Shown here in pieces: positions 55,335-64,000 of a stretch of 64,000 nucleotides of DNA. The notes beneath the pieces are model-generated. The model saw only the letters and a program-made list of their open reading frames with translations. It made no database searches and was not told where the DNA came from. Source of the stretch: Pilatotrama ljubarskyi (Eukaryota; Basidiomycota; Agaricomycetes; Polyporales; Polyporaceae); contig MU277701.1 in NCBI GenBank assembly GCA_022385805.1, positions 71,122 to 135,121 of the forward strand, written 5' to 3'. Within the stretch, counting starts at the first letter, position 1, and each line of letters starts with the position of its first letter. The position numbers and the translations under genes were made by a program.

Positions 55335-56377
55335 TTACTGTGCGGAGTTAGCGGTCGTAGAGGCGGTCGTGGCTCCAGACATAGCCGCAGAAGAGCCAGA
55401 GGCTGTCATGCTGGGGGTGCAAGAAGAGTTGCCAGTGGAAGCGGAGGCACACGAGGCGGTCGCCGCAGGGGCCATTGAAGAGGCATCAGCCGCACGGAAG
55501 GCAGGGAACATGGGCGGGGCATCTCTAGGGATCGGTCCGGACGGCGGCGGCACACCCACAGGAAGAGGCGGCTTCATGTTACCAGACGACGGGGTGGGCG
55601 TGTTGGGCGGATTGACAGGGAGGGCCGGTGACGACGGAGCCGTGCCGTTGTTACCGGCAGGCGGGGCAACCGGGGGATTGCGAATGGGCCCAGGAGTCGG
55701 GGGAACAGCCATCGCTTCGATGCTGGTAGCAGACGGCAAGGCGGAAGAAGAGGAGGCCGTAGAGGACATGATGTACTGAGAGGTCAACGAGGCGTTGGAA
55801 GGTGTGCTGGAGCTCTCCATAGCCTCTCCGTAAGCCATAGCAAGGGCCCTCTTGTTCCCAGCGGAGGCATCGCCGCCAGTTACGCTGCTCTTGGCGTCCT
55901 TGAGCTTCTTGGTCGCCTCCCCCAATACCGCCAGCAATGCATCGAGCTTGGAGGGATCCGTGACAGATTCGACAGCTGCGGCGCCTTTCTCTTGCAGTCC
56001 GAGAATCCCAAGGATCTTGTCCATAAGGCCTTCGACAATCGGGCCTACGATCGGAAGGCCTTCGAGTATCGGGAGCAGTGACTCAAGCTGTCTGCGTTGC
56101 ATCGACATGTGCGTCTCGGTGTCTAGAGCAAGCTTGTTAGTGGACGAGCGCTGCAAAGGGAGAGTGACAAACCGGGCAAGGATCCGGGGGGCGCTTCTCC
56201 CATCTTGAGATCGAAAGAGTCGTGTCTCCCCATCATGACCCTGGAGCGAATGCTAGACGATGAGGAGAGCGCGCTCATGTCAAGAGAGCCGGGCTCGGTA
56301 GGAGCGGCGAGGCTCGAGGATGAGGAGGAGATCGCGAGGGTCGCGAGGAACAGGGACGAGCTAGGCGTGATTCTCAT
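55335..56377 (-). CDS. Secreted Ser/Pro/Ala-rich hypothetical protein
   Basis: Two-exon gene of about 335 residues. Exon 1 starts at 56377 with a signal peptide (MRITPSSSLFLATLAISSSSSSLAAPT) and continues MGEAPPGSLP; the intron (GTTTGT donor) leads to DTETHMSMQRRQLESLLPILEGLPIVGPIVEGLMDKILGILGL. This amphipathic helical part is followed by a further helical segment (LLAVLGEATKKLKDAKSSV) and a long Ser/Ala/Pro/Thr-rich tail (SSTASSSSALPSATS, PVAPPAGNNGTAP), likely O-mannosylated. No catalytic motif or GPI signal recognised. It resembles the many secreted low-complexity proteins of Agaricomycetes; function unknown. Confidence 0.72.
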
Positions 56378-57065
56378 GATGGCTAGTGATGTGGTGATTG
56401 TGGGACGATAGCAGTGCGAGAGCAAGAAGACAGCAGTGATCACGACGGTCTCGAGGGAGCAGAGATCGTAGTGGTCAGGGGAAGAGAGCAGGTGGGACGA
56501 AGCAGAACGAACGTCAAGCACTTTATAGGCGGGGGGGACAGGAAGTTCAACAGAGGCTGGCGATCGAGGGCTGACCGGAACCGACCGCTGTTCGCCTCCT
56601 GCGCACGTTCGCTTCCAATGGAACACGGGGCACGCTCGCCATCGCCGATCGCCCGACGCGTGAAGAGTGTCTCTCCACGCAGCGGGTGTTCGACTATATT
56701 CGGTCTTCCCCTCTTTGCTTTCAGAGCGCTGGGCCATATGCATATATGCGGATGCGACCACGGACCTATCCTGCACACAAAGTGGAGCCTGTGCTGCGAA
56801 CGGTCCAGTCAAGTTACGCAACCTCGAGACGCAGTCACGCAGCCTACGCCCACCAGACAGCTTCGCCAACCTGGTTGAGAATTCGCCAAACCCACAAAGG
56901 ACATGGCCTTGGGGATAATACCTGCACAGCATAGGACGCTGCGCATGTAAGATATGGAAAGTGAGCCTGTAGTGATACATAAGCGCAAATCAGGACGAGA
57001 TGTCTGTCGTTTACTGTGAGCCATGGGAGAACGGACGAGAGAATGGGACTGACAATGTGACGGAG
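56378..57065. other. Intergenic region
   Basis: 688 bases between two minus-strand genes. Other than the TATA-like site I see nothing in it. Confidence 0.45.
56522..56527 (-). promoter_or_regulatory. Possible TATA box of the secreted-protein gene
   Basis: TATAAA on the minus strand about 145 bases before the ATG at 56377. Position and sequence fit; not otherwise tested. Confidence 0.35.
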
Positions 57066-57395
57066 TCAGCTCATGCGAGGCCTTCCTCTCATTTCCATTT
57101 CGAACAGTTCGTCGTCTTCCCAGCGACCAGGGTTCATGCGACGTCTGACATGGTCCGGCGCGTCGCCAGAGCGTGCGCTGAGAAGGATCATCTCCCACAA
57201 CTCAGAGATGGACGAGAGAATGGGGCGGCCCATGCACGAGGAGAGGATGCACCATGCGAGGCCCGCGAAGCTGTTGGCGAACGGAGATGATTGAGCACGA
57301 TGACGCGGATGTCGAAGCACAAATCGCAGATGTATTTACAGAAGGAGTGCTAAGAAGGCCGCCAAGGGAAAGAGAGAGGATGCTTGGGAAACCAT
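57066..57395 (-). CDS. Small single-pass membrane protein, unrecognised
   Basis: Two exons hidden from single-frame ORF lists. Exon 1 (57340-57395) reads MVSQASSLFPLAAFLALL and ends at a GTAAAT donor; a 69-base intron (57271-57339, ending CAACAG) joins to LFAGLAWCILSSCMGRPILSSISELWEMILLSARSGDAPDHVRRRMNPGRWEDDELFEMEMRGRPRMS. The joined length (261 bases) is an exact multiple of three and gives 86 residues. The first 30 residues form one hydrophobic segment (possible anchor or signal), followed by a short soluble tail ending in alternating acidic and basic residues. No family recognised. The exon junction falls inside the hydrophobic stretch and restores it in frame, which argues against chance. 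Confidence 0.55.
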
Positions 57396-58102
57396 GGCCG
57401 TCGTGGCACGCCCGACGCGGTCGAAGGCAGAGTGGAGAGAAGAGTGTGAGTGAGAGGTGCAGCCACGTGGGTGGAGTCTGATCGAGAGCGCGGCAGTTAT
57501 CAGATAAGATGAGAAATACGCCGAAAGCCTGCGACCCTGAGTGCCCGGGCTGTCCCCAGCGTGTCCTGCTCGTGTAGGGGTCGCGTCTGTGCGACAGCGA
57601 ATGAAGAGAGTGTATGTCGTGCTGGCCAGGGTCGGAAATAGACTTGAATGGCCGGGGCAGTCTCATGAGCTCGCACGAGTCCAGCGCTGCCTGTCTCTCA
57701 GATGCCTCGCTGCGTCGGACTCCGCATTCCACTTCAGAGTCCGCCAAGCACGCCCTGGCTCAAACAGCCGCCCGATACGCCTCCCTCCCCCTCCCCATTC
57801 GGACGCCAGAACGCAGGCTTAAAACTCGACCACCACCTCCCACCGTCGCGCTCAGACCAGCCCCGCACAGATCTCCAATCGCCCAGCCCGAACGTTCAAC
57901 ACAGGTGAGCAGAGATCGCGTGCTGCGTCCGAGGACGAGATTCGGCGCGAGATGGCTTACCGACAGAGTGGGAACAGCCCCGGAGCCAAGGATCGATTCA
58001 CTTCGCGGTCTGTACCGTTCCCTCGGGCCTCCCTGACATCCTCCCGACGCTCAACGCTTTCATGCTCCCTCCTCCTCATATACTCCTGCCGCACATCCAG
58101 CC
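57396..58102. other. Divergent intergenic region
   Basis: 707 bases. Short plus-strand ORFs here (for example 57614-58036) are pyrimidine-rich and lack family features; probably the CDF gene promoter and leader. Confidence 0.45.
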
Positions 58103-60086
58103 ATGCACGACGCCAGTTCGAACGCTGCAAAACCCGAACACACACCCCCAGACATGCCTCCGTCCGAGTCATCGGTCAGTACACCCCCCACCGGTCGAAC
58201 CCTCGCCGGCGCACTGACGGTCCGTACAAAGCATTCCGAGACAACGGTACCCGATCTTTTACAGCAGCTCGACAACGTCGAGAGGGCGTCCAGCTTCAAG
58301 AAAGTCGAGGATCCCTTCCGCTTCCGCAGCGCCTACAAGAGCGATGCACAGCTCTCCGACCTTCGCAAACGCACCAAGGGCAAGGACCTCGAGCAATACC
58401 ACCGCCGACAGAATCACGTACTCTCCCTTCGCCTGGCTCGCTCGGACAGCGCTGACATCATTCGGATATAGCTCATCAATGACCTTCTCAAGTCCATGGA
58501 CGAGCATACCAGCGAGGCACGAGTGGAAGAAGAACAGTCTCGCTTACCGGTAAGTTGGGAGACGTCATGGCCAGATCTTTGCACAAATGCTGATCTCCCG
58601 CGCCGGCGTGTAGGTCAAGATAGCCGTATGGGCGAGTCTTATAGCGAACCTCGCTCTCTGCATACTCCAAAGTGCGGAAACCAACCGCTAGCACTGTGGC
58701 AATGTCTGACTTCGTACAGTGTACGCGGCGATATCGTCTCTTTCTCTGTCATTGCTGGCCACGGGCATCGATTCGGTCTTTGATATCGGAAGCAATGTTC
58801 TCCTCTTCTGGTTGCACAAGAAAGCGGAAGCGCTAGATGCGAACAAGTGGCCCGTCGGCGGGTCGCGCCTCGAAACCATCGGCAACATCGTATATGGTGA
58901 GCATTGCACGATGTGTCAGGCTTTGATTCCGGCGGCTTATCATTCTTGTAGGATTCTTGTCAGTCACCACAACTTACTTGGTGGAGACACGCTTGACTGA
59001 CGTCGAAACAGGATGGGCTCCGTCAACCTGGTTGTCATAGTCGAGTCTGCGCGCACGCTCATAACTCACAGCGGGGACGAGACGAATGCCCTACATGTCC
59101 CGTCTTTGATCTCAGTTGCGGCCGCCTTGGGTAAGCGCCGACACACATCATCACCGCGAATCCATGAACCTTTTGATCACCTGCGCACAGGCGTCAAGTT
59201 CCTTCTCTTCCTTTACTGCTTCGGGTACCGCGGTGCGTCGAGTCAAGTGCGCATGCTTTGGGAGGATCATCGCAACGACCTATTCATCAACGGCTTCGGT
59301 GAGCGCCCCTCCCGCTGGCAGCTTGTCAAACGGGGCACCTCGGACTTACAGGGGATTGGTCGCCAGGACTGCTCATGTCGGCCGGTGGGAGCAAACTTAG
59401 GTGGTGTGGGTGGCTTTTTGTGTCCTGACCGCAGCGCGGCGCAGCTCATTTGTTCTACGTTTAGACCTCGACCCAATGGGCGCCATCGTGGTCAGTCTCT
59501 CATCTCCGCGGCGTCATCTCTCTGTGCTAAACATACGACGCTCATCGCGCCGCTCCCGCAGATCGCGTTCGGCGTCATCCTCGCGTGGTCGCGTACAATC
59601 TACCATCAGTTCGAGCTGCTGGCGGGGAAGTCGGCGCCGCATGACTTTATCCAGCTCCTCATCTACAAGGCGGTGACCTTCAGCGACGAAATTGAGAAGA
59701 TCGATACGGTGCGCGCATATCACGTAGGTCACTTCGCTCATTCGCTCGCCCGCCCAGGCTGACCGTCGTCGAATCCAGAGCGGGCCGGTGCGCGCAGACG
59801 TCTCTATGAAGTCTCTCGCGGAAGCTCACCCCTGAATGACAGGACTATTACGTGGAAATCGACGTCGTGATGGACGCGAACACCCCTCTGTGGAAGGCGC
59901 ACGACGTGAGCCAAAGCCTTCAGGACAAGATCGAGGTTCTGCCAAACGTCGGCAGGGCGTTCGTGCACGTCGATCATGAAACAACACATACTCCTGTACG
60001 CGCGTCCTCCCGCTTGCTCCGCGGTGTCCCTCCCTTCTGACCCTTGACGCTGCTCTATGCTGCAGGAACATCGCAAGTACATGTAG
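58103..60086 (+). CDS. Cation diffusion facilitator transporter (CDF, manganese-like group)
   Basis: Metal/proton antiporter. After a soluble N-terminus (MHDASSNAAKPEHTPPD ... FRFRSAYKSDAQLSDLRKRTKG, then YHRRQNH|LINDLLKSMDEH) come six predicted helices: KIAVWASLIANLALCILQMYAAI; LSLLATGIDSVFDIGSNVLLFWLH (DxxxD in helix 2); WPVGGSRLETIGNIVYGFLMGSVNLVVIVES; VPSLISVAAALGVKFLLFLYCFGYRG; DHRNDLFINGFGLLMSAGG (helix 5, DxxxN); RWYLDPMGAIVIAFGVILAWSRTIY. The C-terminal domain reads DEIEKIDTVRAYHSGPDYYVEIDVVMDANTPLWKAHDVSQSLQDKIE and ends HRKYM. DxxxD rather than HxxxD in helix 2 points to the manganese/iron groups rather than zinc, by inference. The intron chain inside helix 5 to 6 is dense but reads in frame. 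TAG at 60084-60086. Confidence 0.88.
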
Positions 60087-63000
60087 CATACATGCGCCCT
60101 ATGCTGACGCCTCTTCACGCAACAAGCTATGACCTGCCATCCGGACTACATGCGACAATATAAGTATCCCCTGTTCACTGTGTTTTGCGACCCTTTCTCG
60201 CATGACAGCGCTTTGATACCATATATGAAATGATTGTAAGCTATCGTCGTAAAATTGAATACTAGCTTTCGCGCACGTCTGCACGACCGCGTGCCGACTG
60301 TGGAAACGACGCAGACGAACCCGCCCCGGACCTCGTACGAGACGGGTTCGAGCCTTCTGCGGGGTTGACTTCGTTTGCGGCGCTGAGAAGAGCGAATCAA
60401 TGCTCTGATCCGTGCCCAGGCAAGCACATATCATGCGCGAGTCCTGCGAAGCCGCTGAGAGCCCATCACTATCGATATTCCTGGATGGTCCGGATTGGCC
60501 CAGGAGCACTTGGCTCCGTGCCTCCTTGCTCGGATAGCAAATTACTCAGTGCAATGGCTCGTTACTGCAGGCCGCAATGCTAATGCGGTAATGATACGAA
60601 CCAACCGAAGGATTGGCCGTAAGACTGGCCTCATTGCTGCATTGATGCACATAGTACCATTGAAGAATCTCTCAATTGTATGCTCGACTCACGTTATACA
60701 TCTCAGGTCCTATGTGCAGCTTGCATGGGAGGCCCGGCGGAAAGACGAGCCTTCGTCGCATCTGCTTCGCAGATAATGGGGAAGAGTGCTCTCCGGTGCC
60801 CTTCTGACCTCTATCTTCGACACTTGCATGCAGACAACCTTCACGTTTCGCTCCCGCACCAGCTCTTCTACTCACACCGGCCCGAGTACATTGTGATCCG
60901 AGAGGCATGAGTGCGGCGTCGAGGTGCATCGTGCCACAGACGTGCGCCTGGATTGGAGGCACCCGGGCGGTGAAGGCTTCGTTCCAGACTTGAACCTTTG
61001 ACGTTCTGGTGTAGGCGATACATCTGCTGAGGTTCTATCGCCGCCTTATTTACCCCAGGTAGTATCAAGAACCTGCCGTGATAGATTCACGAGGGTGGTC
61101 GAACGATTCCGTCCCCAAACGGAATCGTCCCGTTCTTTGACCCCATGTGAGGGCTTGCGGACACCTCGATCTTCAGCTTCCGACAATTTCACGCTGCACT
61201 GTGGAACTTGTGTCGAGCTCACGAGCGTTGTACCTCGATGATGTTTTTAGCTGCGCAGCCTGCGCTCCATCGACACCGAGTTCATCAGTGAGAATCTAGC
61301 ACTCTGAACCACCGATCGATACCCTAGGCGATCTGCGCAGTATTGAGGGCTTCCCAAAGCCGCGGTTTGCACCCAGTACCGCGTTTGCCCGACGTACGTA
61401 CCAAGGACGGGGAGCTCGGACAAGCGCAGCAAGGGTGGAGGACGCGGCTGGACCCGCCATCACACTCAGCGACCACTTAATGGAGGGAGCGCGCTCGATC
61501 AGCTATATCAAACCCGTATGAAGGAGACGTAGAGGTCGGAGACGTACTCCGGATGGAAGATTCGTCCCCCGGCCGTGCGTGCGAGGACACCTCTTCCGCA
61601 GGATCGTCGATGTGTCAGTCAGGCTTCCTCGGCTAGCAGTTGCGATCGATGTAGAGTAATAGTGAGTCATCGACGTCGGTATTATTGCTCGGGAGGATTC
61701 CCTCGATCCGGTGGCGAAGAAGGAGGTCGGCGACATTGAGATGCGTAGCAGGCGGCCGTCGACGTCGAGAGTTGACGCCCAGGATAATGTTCCTCGAGGA
61801 ATGGCGTCGGTAGTCCCGGCCATCGCGGGTATCGCACTCAGTAGCGGATGGAAACAGTTTTCAGACTGCGAAAGGCATTGGTGAGAGAATGAATGCCCCT
61901 GTGCCTAGAAAGCTGCCAGCGCGACGATGGTACAGTGAGCTTGTACCACCAATGCGGTGGGATGTAGTGGCCTGCACTGAGATCACAGAACGACGTGTTC
62001 GATAGCTACCTGGTGTGCTCATGACGAAGACGATGAAGATGATGATGGAGTTCGACAGTAGTTGGACAGACCAGCGGTCAATTGACGGTCTGGAGCAAGC
62101 AAGCCAAGAGAGTGGTAAGTTCACCACCCCGGCTTACTTACCGGCGTGCCCCGCCGTTCCGCTGGACCGGTCCTCAAGAGTATCTGAAGCGCTCATCTTA
62201 TTTACTCTTGTGAGCATCGCCAGCATCACCTAGAAGGCATCACGTCCTGGTTGGAGAGGTAGCAAGTTCTTGGTATACCAAGCAAAATACAGAGGTCAAG
62301 CAAGGGCGTCACTCCAACCTACTGGGTTGCCTTTTCCGGCACCCCGGAACAGTGGATCCACAATCTGGAGGTCTGCGATCTTCTTACCGACCTGCTGGTC
62401 CCAAATTCCTCGCCTCCTCCCGCAGCTGGTTGTCCGCCGTTCTTCTCCCGCCTCGGTCATCATAGAAATTACCCTCCTACAATCGTGCCAACTGCGTGCG
62501 GCGAAACTGATCTGAGCGGTGTCTGTCCCCGCTCAACCTGAAGGAAATCCCATCCTTGGTCGTCTTCTACGGGCATTTCGGCGAGACCTCCGTTCGGGAA
62601 CAGCCGACTGCGAACCTGCTCCAAGAAGTCGAGAGTATCGCGATGTTGGCGACTCGGAGCCTCCTCGGAGCGTCATGGCACAGCGGAGGGCAGGTTGTTG
62701 GCGGTGAAACTGCGAGGAACGCTATTGTTCTAAGCAGCGGACTACTGCACACCTACGCTCCACTGGACACTACGTGCATTTAGTGTGAGTACTGACATTC
62801 CTCCGACCTCGTATCCGGTTTGTACAGTGTTACAACCCACCTTGGTTCCGCCGGTCTCCGGTGCGTTTATCTCCTTCTCGGAGCTTAGAACACTAGACAC
62901 ACCAACAATGACACAGAGCTCCAGGCTAGCCACCTGCACTAACAAGTCTTGAGCTTCCCGCGCGCCACACCGTGACGCTCTCCGCCCACCTTCATACTCA

Positions 63001-63810
63001 ATGTTTATAGCACCTCCACGGAGCAGGGCGCCACTTTCCACGGCGGTAGTACTTGCTTCTGACCTGTTTCCTTTGCTTACCATAGCAAAAAAGCAATGTA
63101 CTACCTCCGGAAGATTAGCCTGCGAAGGGACGTCGGCCTGAGGCCACCCGAAGTCTTCTCGACATCTTCAGCATATCATCCGACAACTACTGCGATATCC
63201 CTACACAGGAGTACCGTCCAGATTTTGCGAGTTCTAGTCGAACATCTGTAGGCAGGTCCGGGCCTGTTCTGAGTCCGTGTGTCATGAAGTCAGTCTGTGG
63301 CAATGTATACTGGTAACTGCGGATCTGCTCATGCGCTGATGCCCCTCCATCTGCAGGGTTATATTTGGATGTCGCATGGCTTCCCTATCTCCAAATCGTA
63401 CGCCTACCTCCTACGCCCATAACGACCGGAAGGACGTGTAATTGCGTTGCAGTTCCCCTTGGCCGCCAATTCTCTCTTCTCATCGATCACTATAATTGAC
63501 CCCCCAATGAGACTCACAGGCCTCCTCACGTCCGCGTGTAGAGGCACGGATTACCTGTGCGTCATCTTGAAGTATCATAGTAATCCAGGTGTCCTCGACA
63601 CTTGTCAGTGTCTCGCAAAGTTTGCCTTCGTAATCCAGCTCACGCCGGCGTTGACGACAAGCTCCGACTTCTGGTAAACAACTCTCCCCATGCGAAGCCA
63701 TTCCAGCCGACGACTATGAGCTGAGGCTCTCGGCAACGACGCGCACCACCTTGACCCTCTCCTCGCAATCCGCCGCTCTCACGGTCGCTTCCCTCGCGTG
63801 CCCACGTTGA
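60087..63810. other. Gene-poor stretch of 3.7 kb
   Basis: I find no recognisable gene. Open frames of 60-110 codons occur on both strands (for example minus 61503-61823, plus 62511-62783, minus 62742-63083) but none connects by convincing splice sites or shows a family motif. A plus-strand segment at about 62320-62510 (GTPEQWIHNLEVCDLLTDLLVPNS) looks protein-like yet runs into a stop. It could be a decayed gene region or regulatory DNA. Confidence 0.4.
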
Positions 63811-64000
63811 CCCTCATTTTCCCTCCCTCCGGAACTGCAGACTTCATTCTGCCACGGCGACCATGTGCGCGCACAGTCTGCTGACTCGCGACCGGAGTCT
63901 CAGGACGAATTCGCGGAGCTGGACGTCATCGCGAACTCCGACGCAAGCCCCGGGTCAGAACGCGCACAGGCGATGAGACCGCTGCAGGACGAGACAGAAG
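63811..64000 (+). CDS. Possible start or internal exon of a gene leaving the window
   Basis: An open plus-strand frame runs from just after a TGA at 63808-63810 to the window edge. It could begin as an exon after the CTGCAG at 63835-63840 and reads TSFCHGDHVRAQSADSRPESQDEFAELDVIANSD, acidic and Ser-rich. No start codon in this frame, and no family; the rest lies beyond base 64000. Confidence 0.2.

Noticed and set aside
62742..63083. 113-codon minus-strand ORF in the gene-poor end
   Set aside because: No motif, no partner exon; length is within chance for GC-balanced sequence.

Overview
The window reads as nuclear DNA of a filamentous basidiomycete, most likely an Agaricomycete. Genes are packed on both strands and split by many 45-75 base introns with GT-AG borders. 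The gene content fits: an Agaricomycete-type class I myosin, a DNMT1-type DNA methyltransferase, a GSTFuA-like glutathione transferase, PFA4, an RSC4-like double bromodomain protein, and three basidiomycete cytochrome P450s. No rRNA, CRISPR array, plasmid-type feature or intact transposon is visible. Exon joins were worked out by eye from reading frame, splice signals and family motifs; they are not transcript supported.

Layout. 1-9364: class I myosin (minus, C-terminus cut by the window edge) and a DNMT1 homologue (plus) diverge from a shared 536-base region. 9593-19751: NIPA-type Mg transporter, secreted lactonase-like beta-propeller and GST (all minus), an F-box protein (plus), and CutC (minus). 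20142-27116: delta-9 desaturase fused to cytochrome b5 (plus), BTB protein (minus), P450 (plus). 27553-33390: RSC4-like protein (plus), PFA4 palmitoyltransferase, tRNA-Ser(AGA) and a tiny Ser-rich protein (minus). 34632-38948: TBC-domain Rab GAP and a VPS62 homologue carrying an in-frame TAG (minus). 40176-49862: two adjacent tandem gene pairs, all minus: two members of an unrecognised family, then two P450s. 50718-60086: NR2C2AP-like protein, single-exon tyrosine phosphatase, ZTA1-type quinone oxidoreductase, secreted Ser/Pro-rich protein, an 86-residue membrane protein and a cation diffusion facilitator. 60087-63810 shows no gene I can support.

Most of the window is ordinary housekeeping and membrane-traffic content (myosin, TBC GAP, PFA4, VPS62) mixed with redox and detoxification genes (GST, three P450s, ZTA1). 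No biosynthetic core enzyme accompanies the P450s, so I do not call a metabolite cluster. The best candidate for something undescribed is the tandem pair at 40176-44115. Both proteins have a shared N-terminal domain with fixed GDxWID, WxxH and HPWL positions, and a C-terminal helical unit that is itself duplicated, joined by a divergent linker. Other notable signals are a CpG-depleted 3-kb core inside the methyltransferase gene, a likely 3-base microexon supplying a histidine of the third desaturase His box, a start codon cut off by an intron in the myosin gene, the stop at a family-typical Trp position in VPS62, and a phosphatase with Asn in place of the His before its catalytic Cys.
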